A DNA stretch of 64,000 nucleotides, taken from Grifola frondosa. Taxonomy: Eukaryota; Basidiomycota; Agaricomycetes; Polyporales; Grifolaceae. The position numbers and the translations under genes were made by a program. The stretch lies in assembly GCA_001683735.1 (NCBI GenBank), contig LUGG01000024.1:496001-560000 (forward strand), written 5' to 3'. Below, in pieces: positions 46,771 through 58,379 of the stretch. The notes beneath the pieces are model-generated. The model had not been told where the DNA came from. It worked only from the letters and a program-made list of their open reading frames with translations, and searched no databases. The number at the start of each line of letters is the position of its first letter. Within the stretch, counting starts at the first letter, position 1.

Positions 46771-48243
46771 ATGGCGTTAAAAGTGTTTCGCCTCTCCCCA
46801 AGGGTGGAGCCCGTTCCAGAGCAGACACTCACACATCACAAGGAGCAAGGAGTCACCCGCGAGATCACCGTTACAGATATGGGAGACGTCAATGTAAACA
46901 ACCGTGCATTGTGCGTATGTCCCCTGCTACGTTGATGTCAACATTAATATCTTCTGCTACACAGCGTGGGCGACATTGATGTGATGTGTACGAGTACAAG
47001 GTGAGGGCGTTGCAAATTCTTTGGGGGTTTGACTCTTCATATAACATGCAGCTCGGCCACGATTACCACCCCTGAGGGATCGGCGACAATTGGCACTCCT
47101 TCTTCAACACAAGGACCTGTCAATGTCAAACAGGATGAGGACGTTATGCCTGCACTGATTCCATTAGAAGTCGGGGACGACTACGATGTCGACTACGATG
47201 ACGACGACCCCCCTCCCCCTCTGGAGCCTGCCGATGATGACTGTTTGGACCCTGCTACTAACAGCTCACCTTCTTTGCAGGCTGTTGATGAAGGACCTCC
47301 ATGTTTGGACCATGCAGACGATGGACCTCCTTCGTTGGAAGTAGCAGATGATGGACCGCTGCCTTTGGAACCTGCGCACAACAGTGCAGCCCCCTTGGAT
47401 TCCACGGAGATCATTAACCCAGGTTATTTACCAGACACGTTCGTGGAGTACGTCTACACAACGGATGTGGTTATCGACATGCTTACATTCCAAAACAGCC
47501 GCTTAACCGCGTTCGTTGAGTTAAACGATGTTGGGAGCGCTAGGTTCTCGATTGCTCATATACCCGCAACCGCAACGTGGGGCATACCCACTGCTCGGGA
47601 CAACGCTCTATCTAAGATCCTGTGCTATGAAGACAAGCCGATGTTGATCTGGTTGGTAGGCCAGGTGAAGTCGTTGTGGTTTTACACCTTCGGAGGCGAC
47701 CCGCAAGAAAAGGTGAACATTGCATTGACTCCTCTCCGAGACGTCGATATCGCTGCGACTCGTAATTTGATAAACCTTCACGCGAACCCACCTGGAAGTG
47801 AGTAACGATTCTGCGTCTGGTATCTGCTGGAACTCATCCACCCACAGGCATGGTTTTCGACCCCATCTACGTGTCCAAATACATGATGTCGCGTAGTAAG
47901 AACAAGACGATCCGCACTGTATGTGAGCTCCCGGGTACCGGCTTATCACGTATTCACTCTGAACTAGCCCGCTCCGTTTACACGTGTATACGATGCAACA
48001 AAGCAGTACAGCCCAAAGTCCACTATGAAACAGATCAGTGCGGCCGCACTGGACGAACATGATGTTGTCCTCGTAGAGTGTTTCCTCACCCGTTGGCAGA
48101 CAGACGACAAGGCCACTCGTACCAAACGCTGGGTCGAATGGTGTTGTGGTCTCGAATTAAACACTGTGTCTCTACTCTTTTCAGCCCCGGACACCTCTAA
48201 GGACCTCAGGCTCAATCTCGATGACGAGATCGCATTCATGTGA
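46771..48243 (+). CDS. Helitron-region acidic repeat protein, one frame change
   Basis: Four exons: from 46771 (MALKVFRLSPRVEPVPEQ), a short exon giving FVGDIDVMCTSTS, a long exon to about 47801, and one from about 47849. Introns agree in phase. The middle is an acidic low-complexity stretch (YDVDYDDDDPPPP) followed by four or five degenerate 10-12 residue repeats of the type PPSLEVADDG, with LEPADDD, LQAVDEG and LDHADDG as variants. A globular part follows, with YTTDVVIDMLTFQNSRL, MLIWLVGQVKSLWFYTFG and later CIRCNKAVQPKVHYE. Near 48039 one extra base separates HYETDQ from AAALDEHDVVLVECFL, which continues to TGA 48241-48243. It is divergent from 44895-46204 with a 566-bp gap. Function is unknown. 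It is probably carried by the transposon, and the frame change may be real or an error. Confidence 0.5.
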
Positions 48244-49441
48244 CTTGTTCGCCTCACTGCACGTCTTCTGAACTCTCCTTCAGCTTTCTATCACTCTGTC
48301 TTTCGTCACTCTGATTTTATATCACATACATCCAAAAACAATTTATAATAGGAAAGCCAAAAAAAAAAATTCGTACGCGTAAGTGGTTTTCCATACCACT
48401 TCCGTGTCGACGCTCACGGGTATGGTGTCGTTCATTCTTGGCAGTCGTTCTTCACTCTTCATCTGGCGGTGAGTTGACTCCAAGTTCGAACAGAATAACG
48501 CAAAACCTTCAAAACATGATCTACCCTTGTAACTCGTCTGTGTTGACATCTGTATTTGTTTGCAACGTGCTCATCACCACTTCATTTACATCCAAATAGT
48601 ATCTTCATTGTTTCTCGCCACTTCTCACTTCTCGTGTAACACCCAAATACTCCCCCCCAAAAAAAAACCCGGAAAACGACAAAACGAAAAAAAAGGTATT
48701 CCTTCCGTTGCGCACAACATAGAATGCACCTGCTAATAATCTTCGCAGATCAATTTCACTTCTATTGTTCTTTCCTTGGATCCGACTCTTGACGATTCTA
48801 TCTTCTTTTCTCGTATCGATGTATTATTAGTATTGTAATTTTAGTGTTTCGATATTTTGATATTTAAGTATGAACACTACAACTTACACATCCATGCCAC
48901 GCGAGTAAGTTAACATGACCTCTACCTGTTTTCAAACCCTCATCGCTGTTAGCTCCATCACCGAACCGCTGCATGCTCTCCTGTACCCTGTGGCAATTCC
49001 CGATTTTGGATGCTGCCACACCCATTCAGGCTAGAGAACGATATTCACCCTCACAGATAAATACTCCTCACTGTCACAGGAGTCAACCACGTCGTCCCTG
49101 CCTGATGTTGCACATTGCACGCAGTCGCCTTCAACTGTAGTTCTTCATGCACGGTGGGTTGTTGTTCAGCATGAATTTCTACTATGCGCGTGCCCGTCCA
49201 TATGCCATCTCAACACTCATGAACGAACTGCCCCCACCGTTTACAAATCCTCCTAACTCTGCCACCTACCCAAACAGTCTTACATCCACGCGGCGCCCCT
49301 CAGCGTTGCCCGAAAGAGCCATCCCGAATGCAATGGAGGAATTGCGGTTCTTAACCTCGGTACACTCCCCCTCCAACCCCCACTCCTTCCCCCTAACCCA
49401 CCATGCAACTCAACAACCACTTCCGTGGCCTCCTGGAATGA
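48244..49441. other. AT-rich non-coding stretch downstream of the Helitron genes
   Basis: A-runs occur at 48359-48369, 48658-48667 and 48688-48694. The 3' end of the Helitron (hairpin followed by CTRR) might lie here, but I could not identify it. The last part may hold a weak upstream exon of the F-box-like fragment. Confidence 0.4.
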
Positions 49442-49660
49442 ATCAACTACGATGTCGTACACGAAACCCTGGACAACTTGGACCTGCGCAACCTGAATGC
49501 GTTTCAATTGTCTTCACATCAATCCGATATCCTTGTAGCAGACTACTTAACATCTAAATTCCACACCCTGCTCGCGCTCTTTGTGAAAGACGTGGCCACC
49601 TTCCGTGCAGTGATGAGAAAAACAAATTCTGTCGTATCCAGCTCCGCCGCTGTCGTGAGT
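49442..49660 (+). pseudogene. Fragment of F-box-like protein with 'FR..M..T.SVVS' motif
   Basis: The frame encodes NYDVVHETLDNLDLRNLNAF, then YLTSKFHTLLALFVKD, then FRAVMRKTNSVVSSSAA. This is the N-terminal layout of a large agaricomycete family of F-box-like proteins usually found near transposons. Upstream there is an ATG and a dozen codons and then an in-frame TGA at 49439-49441. Downstream the homology ends at a possible donor. I read it as a broken fragment. Confidence 0.45.
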
Positions 49661-49899
49661 ATGTGGTGTGAGATAGTAACCACTGTATAAAACGATCTCG
49701 ATAATCACCGAACCAAAATAGAAAAATCTATCTGTGGCAGGGCGAAATATACGTGAAGGGAATCGAGGTATGAAATCAATTTTATACTGCACCAAGCTTG
49801 ACGGGTTTTTCCTGCTTTCCCAGTTATAGGCCTGGCCGAATCCGTTGGGGGGTTATCACAATCACGAAGGTAGGTACGATCCCAAGTGAATGTTTAACG

Positions 49900-51300
49900 A
49901 TGATACGATGATGACTTGCCCGGTACGTTTGTCACTTCTACCTCTCCTCGATATGTCTCCTGTTCTTCTGCTGATGCTCCCTCCGAGGAAGACTTCTCTT
50001 TCCTGTCCTATCAACAGTCAACCTTGCCCACCTCTGTATGGGGTTGCTGCACTGCTGTGACCTGGAAACTGGGGACCAAGACTTCAACCTTGCCCACCTC
50101 TGTTGTGGGGTTTCCTGAAGTGATGTCCGGACTGTGGTAAGCAAGTCAACTGACTATGACCGCTTCTGGCTGTGAGACTTTGAGAGTAGAAATCTGGTGT
50201 GATTTGGTATGGAGTGAAGTGGGGTGGTGGGGATACAGAATGGTATCCTTGCCGCCTTGGAGGTCCTCCTTGTTAGGGAAGTGCTGTGTCTGTGTGGCTG
50301 AGTGTGTACACCTATGTGCACACCTGTGATGACGTGAGATATCCCTGTGATACCTCAGTCAAGTGATCTAGTCTGCTGAGTCTGGGGGGAATCTGGAGGG
50401 TGATCCAAATTCCAGTGGAGACTGTGTTTCTGGCTGCTGCTGGTGGATCTAGTTTTCTGATCCAGTTCTGTTGGATCCAATTTTCTTGGATCCAATTCTA
50501 TTGCCTCTCTAAGGCAAGAAAGGAGCTCTTTATATACCTTTTGAGAGGGCCCAGAATTCTCCCCGGACTCTTCTTCTCAGACTGTTCCAGCACTTTCCGG
50601 GAGGCTCCAAGCACAAGAAACCATGGTAACTACTGTGCTAGAATCTTCCAGTCCTTTCCATAGTGTTTTCCTGAATGTTCCAGCTGCATCTCCCTGCACT
50701 GCCTCTCTGACTTCCTCCAATCAGAGCTCTCCTAGGTCACCCGGCCCTCAGATTTGCATAGCTTTAGTAAGGCTCTTACAAATCTGGGGCAGGGGATTAC
50801 AAACCCAAGGTGCCCTTTTCTCCATTTCAAGGACCTTTCTCTCACAGAGTACATAGCCTTGAAGACTTTGTCATCCATTTGAGATATTCCCTGACTAATG
50901 GAGGTCCTCTACCTTATAAATTTGCACAGCCTTAGTAAGGCAATCACAAATCTAGGGTAGGGCCCTTACAAATCTGGGGGAGTTAGTCTGCCACTTTGAG
51001 AAGCACATGGTCTATGGTTCCAGGGCTGTGAGTCTCCTGAAGGCTGTTCTACATCACCTCAGGTGGCTTGTGGCTGTGTATCCCTGTGACCATTGCCATG
51101 CTTCTCTTTTCAAAGGCTGTACAGACTTTCCCAGGACTCTGCCTTTCTTCCAGTCCCTTCCAGAATTTGCTAACCTGATCTTCTTCTTCCTGTTTCCGCG
51201 ATGTCCTGCTGTGTCCAACTCCTTGTCTCCTGACTTTCCTGCACCTGATTCTTTCCCGCACTCCTTTTCCTCATGACCCTCCATGCTTTCCCATCCCATC
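49900..51300. repeat. Repeat-rich stretch, possible solo LTR or retrotransposon remnant
   Basis: Base composition differs from the surroundings (T/G/C-rich, many TCTG and CCTCTG). Two direct repeats are visible: AACCTTGCCCACCTCTGT at about 50020 and 50086, and a ~45-bp unit around AGTAAGGC..ACAAATCT at about 50760 and 50928. A TATATA box at 50529-50536 is followed by a pyrimidine-rich stretch, as in an LTR promoter. No gag/pol coding was seen, and the ends and target duplication were not found. Confidence 0.35.
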
Positions 51301-51309
51301 CTACTTGAT

Positions 51310-51723
51310 TTAACGATGGTTGTCATCGTTTACAAGCGGGTGAAGAGGGTAAATCATGGATTCCGGCTTCGTCATCTCGTTATCCAGACTGACAGCATAT
51401 AGGGAATATCGCCACCAGGTCATTGCGTAGGAGACGAGCGAATGCTGAACGTACTCGTATCGTACTGCGAAACCAATGGTGCAGGTGCCATCGATGTGAG
51501 AAAGGGCGAGGAATATTCGTGTTTCCTGGTACTGGATGATGTGGTCGATATGGCCCGTGAACGTAATTCCGGATCGATCTGTGAGATGCACGAATCCGGA
51601 CAGTGGCATGAGGTCGAATCCGGTGGCGAGTGTGTCGTATAATAGGATGGGGAACCGAGGATCGATTACCATGGGGCACCATGGCATGCGTCGATTGGGT
51701 GGGATTGGGTGGAGATTTGACAT
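51310..51723 (-). CDS. Hypothetical protein, single exon
   Basis: An open frame of 137 codons with coding-like content (MVIDPRFPILLYDTLATG, GITFTGHIDHIIQYQETR, SYAMTWWRYSLYAVSLDNE). It has no recognisable domain, signal peptide or intron. Either a small orphan gene or a fragment; not certain to be real. Confidence 0.3.
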   Translation of the reverse strand: MSNLHPIPPNRRMPWCPMVIDPRFPILLYDTLATGFDLMPLSGFVHLTDRSGITFTGHIDHIIQYQETRIFLALSHIDGTCTIGFAVRYEYVQHSLVSYAMTWWRYSLYAVSLDNEMTKPESMIYPLHPLVNDDNHR

Positions 51724-52728
51724 GATTGATGATGTCTAAACTCGATCCCGATGGTGACCTTCGTGTGCTGTGCATATTACGGCACTCGGTTGACTTGGTT
51801 GCCAAAGATGGTTATTTTGGCCCTGTCCAGGTACCAACCACGTTTGGTGCGTGACAACGCGCTCTACGCGTCGCATCACGCACGGCCGCATGTCATTTTG
51901 ATGCGTGTACTCTCCGAATTGGCTCTTAATATTAATGAAAAAAAAATTCCTAACCATATTTTTGTCATGTATATTGGTCTGAGACAGATTCTGCCTCATC
52001 TCGTCATAATTTGTTATCATCCCAGTACTTACTCTCATACACTGGTGGATGCTGACTAAGCATTGGCTGTACAGAGACCGAGGCACTTTTGATATGATTA
52101 ATTGGGTCAGACAGATCTCTTGGCTCTTTTGACCCATAGGGTGATCACTCGGTTTAATTTTGTGGTATTTGGCCGTGCATACATAGCCTATCTCGAGTGT
52201 CATTGAGAGCAATCTGACGCGGTCGGTCACAAACTGTGACCATCCCCCCCCGCCTATACCAAAGTCACCAGACGTTATAGGTGGTAGTTGTGCTGGGGTT
52301 TTTCGATGTCCGATTGGTTCTGCGCCGGACTCTTCCGGTGGCGCAGCCGCCGTGCACCACTACCACTATAACGGCTGGTTACGAGACTAGGCCGTATAGG
52401 CCTAACGTATCTGAGTGTATTCAGAATACACGATCGCCAGAACAGATCGAGATAAAATCGACCATATCGGAGAAGAAAAAAACCGATCTCCGCAATTTTC
52501 GACATGCGCATATGCAGCAATACAATACATATCCTCTATCAAAAGCAACTTCACTGCACTCGAAGTAGCACATATAATTTGCTTCCGCGAACTGGATGAT
52601 AGCTTGAAATTTCCCTTATTTGCTATCGAGATCAGATCTTGATAAACATGACGAATTCAAAAACCTGGCATACGACTACCAACACCGAAGAAATACATAA
52701 AATCACAAATGGATGGATGGTCCGCTTT
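51724..52728. other. Intergenic region with one strong hairpin
   Basis: No gene is supported. It includes the inverted repeat at 52274-52376 listed separately and an eight-base C run at 52245-52252. Confidence 0.45.
52274..52376. repeat. Inverted repeat, about 20-base arms
   Basis: GTTATAGGTGGTAGTTGTGC near 52274 pairs with GCACCACTACCACTATAAC near 52356-52376, with small mismatches. Between them a second smaller stem is possible (GCGCCGGA..TCCGGTGGCGC, about 52321-52344). The fold is compact. It may be a MITE end, a terminator-like structure or chance. Confidence 0.5.
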
Positions 52729-53978
52729 TCACACTGGACCATCGAAGCTGGATGCGGTGTCACCGTGCACAACTACGTTTGCCTCTAGGTCCTTTGTGAT
52801 ATCTTCCGAAATGTGAATCTCCATCGTTGGGGCAGTCGTTGTGCCCGATCCAGTGGCAATCGGAGATTTGAAGCGAATGGCCGGGAGTCTGGTCATAGCG
52901 ATTTCCGTGGATCTCGACTCCTTTGTCCATATGGTGCTCTGGGTTTCAGCCGACCAAGCCTTCCCTTGGGCGACGCGGAAAATGATCAATAGTGGAGCAA
53001 TGATCTAAGTCGAATTTGTAAGCCTGGATGCAGAGCTCAAACATCATGATATGCTCGCCTGAACTTCACCCAATGCTTGCAGGAAGGTGTTCGCAATCGG
53101 ATTGCCGAGTGCGAAGGGAACCAAGAACAAAAGCGCGAACCCAGAATAGAGCGCAGCGGACTCTATCAGCATCGTCGCAATGCCAATGTAATGAGCTCCG
53201 TGACCGGGTCCCAGAAGCTGCGTGATCTGGTGGCGGTGGTAAAGGAGACGGAGTACAATTAAGATCGTGACGGAAATATTGAGCGCGAGTGAAAGGGACA
53301 GATATGGCAGCGTGAAGTTGATCCCGGTCACTTGGAACGGCGAAGACGATGGGGTGGATATTTGTTTGAGCCAGAGAATACCCATTGCTAAAACATCACG
53401 ACGTCGAATGAGATCAGGAGTGGTGGTAGAGAGCACTGAACTCACTGAATGAAGCACAGTAAGTAAGACATGGTATCAATGCCACGGTCCACAGGGGGAT
53501 TATGCAGCCTTGATAAACAACCAGATATCGCCAAACCTGTAGAGGATAAGATAGGAACCCTCAGCTCAGTGCGAGTCCAGTCACACACCATTAACGCGTC
53601 CGTACACCAGTTTGTGAGGACAAAGGAAACATTGCTTATCTCGTCTGCGGTAACAGAGAACATCGAGTTTTCATATGCGTTGGGACCACCGGGGAAATTA
53701 CGGTCGTCTACGAAGGCCAAATCCGTGAAGGCGGAATTAGATCCCATGAAGAGGGAGCCAAGGATAGAGATGACTGAGATATAGACAAGGAGGACGATAT
53801 TCTTCTGTCTATTGGGTCTCCCGAGTCGAATAGACATGAAGAGAAGATGAAAGCACATTGTGAAGAGGGTGACTACAACTCCATATCCGACACCAGTGAG
53901 AATGCCGCCTTGAAGCCAGGTTCTCTCGTTGACGATGTCACTGTAGGGCTCATCGGGAGCATAGGAGCTGTTGGACAT
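52729..53978 (-). CDS. Seven-pass membrane protein of a basidiomycete-specific family
   Basis: Five or so exons from ATG 53978 give MSNSSYAPDEPYSDIVNE, then seven hydrophobic helices, including GVVVTLFTMCFHLLFMSI, NIVLLVYISVISILGSLF, LSLALNISVTILIVLRLLYH and YSGFALLFLVPFALG. A hydrophilic C-terminal tail follows, ending TASSFDGPV at TGA 52731-52729. The extracellular N terminus has an N-glycosylation-type NSS. Such GPCR-like proteins are abundant in Agaricomycetes and mostly uncharacterised. It is divergent from the UstYa-type gene at 54781, with a short TA-repeat tract between them near 54024-54037. Introns checked near 53584-53533 and about 53445-53388 keep frame. Function is unknown. Confidence 0.75.
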
Positions 53979-54780
53979 ATTACGCTACGAGATAGTGCCA
54001 CAACACAAGACATCTACCTAGATGATATATATATATCAGTGCAGGTCCTAGCGAAATATAGCTTTAGAATTGCAATAGTGGGCTCTTAATTGATCAATAG
54101 TGCACTAGAAAAGTTCACATCTGTGAACGAGGTGGGCCCTTAATCACATATCTTTGAGGCTGTGATACTAGTCAGCACATCAAACTCGTGTGCATCAAGC
54201 AAGTGCTATAATTTACGCGCGCACCTACCAAGTTAGTGACCACAGATTACAACCATCGGCGGTAGAAATTCCGGATTCCGAGTTCGATGTACACTGAGCT
54301 CGTGGTGGACCCGGAAATGCTGTATACATCGGTCACACAACAACAGCCGAGCGCTCAAGCGTTCTCGATACATGCTTTCCGAATGTTGACACAGGGTCCG
54401 ACTCCAGTGGCAAGTACCAGCAAACGTCCTAGTATAGATGGTATTCTGATACGACGAATGCGGCTGTATGGCCCAACTCTGACAACACCTTCTCCAGCTT
54501 CAAGCCTCGGCCTCACGGGTCTTGATGCCCAAGTGTCACTAATGTTTTATTCCCATCTTATCTTCACATCAGAATGCGTCCGAACTCTGTCAGCTTCCAT
54601 TTTGACTTCATCGTGATGGTTCCACTGTATTGTTTTCATTCTATAGATACACCTTCATGGTGAAAGCGCTCAAGTTCGGAAATAGCCTACATTTGTTCGG
54701 GTATCTCGCTCAGCTTCAGATAGAGCGCACGGATTGCATACCACCCCTCATCCCTACCCGTGGATGCTCACTCAGACACA

Positions 54781-55451
54781 ATGTCTTTTCGAGTCGCTCA
54801 CATGCGCTATTTTTTTACCGTCCTCGTCGCGCTCAATATTTGTTATCATACTATGGCGTGTTGGCAACTGGATATTTGTGAAGAAGCATACTGAAGGTGG
54901 TTTCCTGCTACTATCTGAATCATTGAATTTATTCATATGGAGCATCAGCAGCACTAGCGCACGACTTCACCTACATTGGGGATGACTACCCACTCGAATA
55001 TCCCGTCGGTCATCTCGACCCCGTCGCAATGACCCTCCACGAGTCCGTTCACTTTGCTCTCAACCTCACCGACCCGATCGAAAGATTGGAGTGGCTCAGT
55101 CTCGCCATACATCCGGACGACGTTGGTCGCCCACGTCTCGGACCCAACTACCGCGTCTTCGTCATCACGTTTTACCACCAGTTGCACTGCGTTTGGAAGT
55201 TCCAGCAGGCACTCGCCGACCGCAATGACCCGGAAGCCTCGGTACATCACGTGCAGCATTGCTTGAACTATTTGCGGCAGACTCTCTTGTGTCAGGCGGC
55301 AGACACACTCGAGCTCGGTGACTTCATGCAGCGTGATTTCGAGGTGGAGAGGATCGGAGACACTTTGGTCTGTCAGGATTGGGGTAAGGTTTATGGGGTG
55401 CTTGATGAAGCATATGCAGAGTGGCGGAAGTGGAGAGTACAGTGGCATTAG
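54781..55451 (+). CDS. UstYa/DUF3328-family protein with canonical HQLHC motif
   Basis: Exon 1 (54781-54877) encodes MSFRVAHMRYFFTVLVALNI, an N-terminal signal anchor. A GTGAAG..CATCAG intron (about 54878-54948) joins in phase to SALAHDFTYIGDDYPLEYPV, the typical start of the UstYa lumenal domain. It continues with LHESVHFALN, the first metal motif YHQLHCVWKFQQAL, the second VQHCLNYLRQTLLC, then VCQDWGKVYGVLDEAYAEW, and stops at TAG 55449-55451. Total length is about 200 residues, normal for the family. It differs from the 34 kb copy (HQLKC) and belongs to a distinct subfamily, so it is not part of the arm duplication. It is convergent with the permease gene, 110 bp away. Likely an ER/Golgi oxidase in a secondary-metabolite or peptide pathway. 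The substrate is unknown. Confidence 0.82.
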
Positions 55452-55561
55452 GATTGCCTGTGTGTGAATCGATACAGTTGAAAATTCACATCTGTATGAA
55501 TTGTTATCAATTTGTAGTGGCACGAACGGAAACATAACATGACAAGCCTAGTATAATCCGA

Positions 55562-57810
55562 CTACGGGGATGCATCAGTGACATGGTAAACAACCTTATC
55601 CTCGTACCCTTCAGAAGAAGAAGCGCTTTCCACAGACGTATGAATGTCGATATTGGCAACAGGACCTTGGAACCAACAGGATCCTCCGTAAACTGGGAGA
55701 TAGTAATATGCAGTTGCGAGACATAAAACTCCGCCTAGAACAACGACGGTGTAGTTCATATCCGTCTGTGCAACCTGAGGCGTGGAAGGGAACAGGAGGA
55801 CGACCCCCATGAATGTCATCCAACTGACAGCGACGATGGCTACGGGACGGCTCTATATCATATTAGATTAACAATGACAAACACAAACCCACAGTGCGAA
55901 GACTCACAGCTACGCCAAGGCTGAACGGGCCCGGATTGAATTTTTGACCACCAAGGAACCGTGCCGATATCGGGATGATGTACGATAGATATTGAGCGAC
56001 TACTCCCAGCGTGAACACTGCCCCTACAGCAGCGGGACCAGCAAATGCGAGCAGTCCGAGAAGGAGTGAACATGCGGCGGAGAACCAAACGGCGTTGACA
56101 GGAGTCCCCGTAAAAGTGTTTACGCGATATAATAACTTCGAGAACGGGAGAGCGCCATCTCTGGAAAAGGCCCAGATCTGCCGGGAGGAGGCCGTCACCT
56201 ATGAAGAGTCAGCCTGCGTGATCTACTCTTGGACAAGATCACGCACGAAACTAATCCCGATTATGAATCTACATAGGTGTCAGTGAACCTCTCTCGACAA
56301 TAGTTAACCTCAATTACTGCGTGACAATGACGAAGGACCACAGAGCAATTGTGCCATGCTTTCCGAAACTGTTGAACAGTATCTGACCAGCAATTTAGTA
56401 TCACATAAGTAAGCACAATTGAGATATGGATATGTCGTACCGTCAACATCGGTTGCCCGATCGGATTATTTGCTATGCTTTCAAGATCTGTGCCGATGTT
56501 GAACACCAAAACTACGTTGATGACTGTACAAATATATGTCAACAAGGTCGACACAACGATTATTGAAGGCGGCCCACCCCATCCGAGTACGCTGCCCAGA
56601 ACGGTGGCGCACATGGTCGCCCATGGAACGGCCACGTTCGCATTTCTAGCTTCCTCACTAATATGCAGGCTACTATCAAACCCTCCTATAAACACAGCCC
56701 TCTGAGTACACATGCCGGTCTGAGAGCGAAGAAGGCCATACCGACTACCCAGAGAGGAGCCAAAAAGCTGAGAATAAAGGCATATCCATCTGGCCAGCTA
56801 GATACTTCGGGACGACTGAAGGTCAGCTAGTCGCCTTTGGATGAAACTGAATGCTCACAATTCTCGAACCCTCCGAAAGCGTATGAGGCAGGATTTCTGA
56901 ATTCACTGCGCGTAGCAGCTGGGATGCCGGCTATGACGGCAATACACAATCTAACGCGTCAAATTAGAAAAATAGGCCCAACGAAGACAAGCCCCGTGCG
57001 CACTCACAGAACGTTCACAGCGATGTACACGTTTTGCATCCTTGCTATGATTCTCGTTGCCGAGCTTGCGAGGATTGCATGACATAACAGCAATGCAGCG
57101 TACAGACCGCTAGCGCCGATAATTGATTTATTTGTTAAACTCGACAAAGTCATCGAGTTACTCACAATGTCTGAGCAGTAGTCGCTACGAATGTCATGTC
57201 AGATCCGATGCTAACCACAGCCATAATTTGTACTGCGCATGCCCAATCGACGCCCGCCGTTCCGGCCATATATGTGATGGTGTTGGAATCTGGAACAGAG
57301 ATAGTTGCAGAGACGGTTATTGTGAGTGTATTCAAGAAGACCGCTCACATCCGACGATCCATGAAAGAAGGTTCCGATATTTGGGGGAGGAGTACATGAA
57401 CGTCCAAAAGTAAAGACCGCCAGCAGTAGGAACCGCAGAGCCGAGCTCTGCAATGGCCAACGCTATGAATACGAGAAAGAAGGAGCAAACCGCCCACTGA
57501 AAACAAGTCTGTCAGAACAAGACGCGATAATGACGGAAAAGGAGACGTACCCCCCACACCATTGACACCGGCCCTCCGTATGGAACAGCATATATGAGAA
57601 CAGACCTGCAGGCTGTCTTAGAATGAATCAGACGAATATGCAGCACAGAACATACGTGACGCCTGGCAGAACACCGATGATGCTGAAGCTGATCCCAAAG
57701 ACCTCGAGCGCAGAAAAGTCCCGTTTGAGCTCTTGCTTGTATCCGAGATTGGCCAGTAGTTCGCTGTCGCCCTTTGGCACTGGGGGAATACCATGGGTAT
57801 GGTCGTCCAT
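55562..57810 (-). CDS. APC-superfamily amino-acid/amine permease
   Basis: A proton-coupled plasma-membrane permease of the fungal GABA/choline/amino-acid type. From ATG 57810: MDDHTHGIPPVPKGDSE, LKRDFSALEVFGISFSIIG (helix 1 with the G-[ILV]-[AS]-FS signature), and GGFDSSLHISEEARNANVAV (diagnostic FDxSxHISEE loop). Then come PWATMCATVLGSVLGW, TASSRQIWAFSRDGALPF (diagnostic SR..WAFSRD), TGTPVNAVWFSAACSLLL and YLSYIIPISARFLGG, with a C-terminal tail ending VTDASP and TAG 55564-55562. More than ten short introns separate the exons. All signatures are present, so it is probably functional. The nearest characterised relatives transport GABA, choline or basic amino acids, and specificity cannot be read from sequence. 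Confidence 0.88.
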
Positions 57811-58379
57811 GTCTACAATATGAGATGGTGTCCTTAGGAAACAGATCAACCGGGGAAGCGTTAAGAAAGACATACGGAATGTTCGAAGGGTTGGCAGGAA
57901 TGACCGAGCTTAGCTGTTCACGGAATATGGCTGTACGGCGCCCCAGCGTGCGACAGTGGCTTTATTTGAAGATACCTTTTTGATGAACATAAAGACGTTA
58001 GGTGTTCTAGACCTGAGCTATTCCCACTGGAGGTCTACCAAGTCACCGAGAGACGCTGAATCGAAGAAGACGGCATGCATGGCGCCACGGTGTATTATGA
58101 TTCAGCAGTTCGGTGCATGAATATCAAGACCAGCAGAGTGGCATCCAGTAGCACGTAAGTCCGTAATCTGGGGCAGTGGCAATGTCACGCACTATAGCGC
58201 ACTATAAGTGTGACGATATGAGTCGCCGCGGAAATATCTTTATTGGTTATCTCGGAATATACCGATCTCAAGTTCGCCCACTCCCGTGATAGTTGAGAAG
58301 TTCGGCACCAAATTCAGCGCACAGCGCTGATATATGTAAAGCACAGTACCCATCATGTCTCTCCTCATTCCTGCCAGCC
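57811..58379. other. Divergent promoter gap between permease and peptidase copy 3
   Basis: No coding signal is seen. Inverted CACTATA/TATAGTG-like motifs occur near 58190-58210. Confidence 0.4.

Noticed and set aside
51600..51625. tRNA B-box-like GTCGAATCC
   Set aside because: No matching A-box or cloverleaf could be drawn around it.
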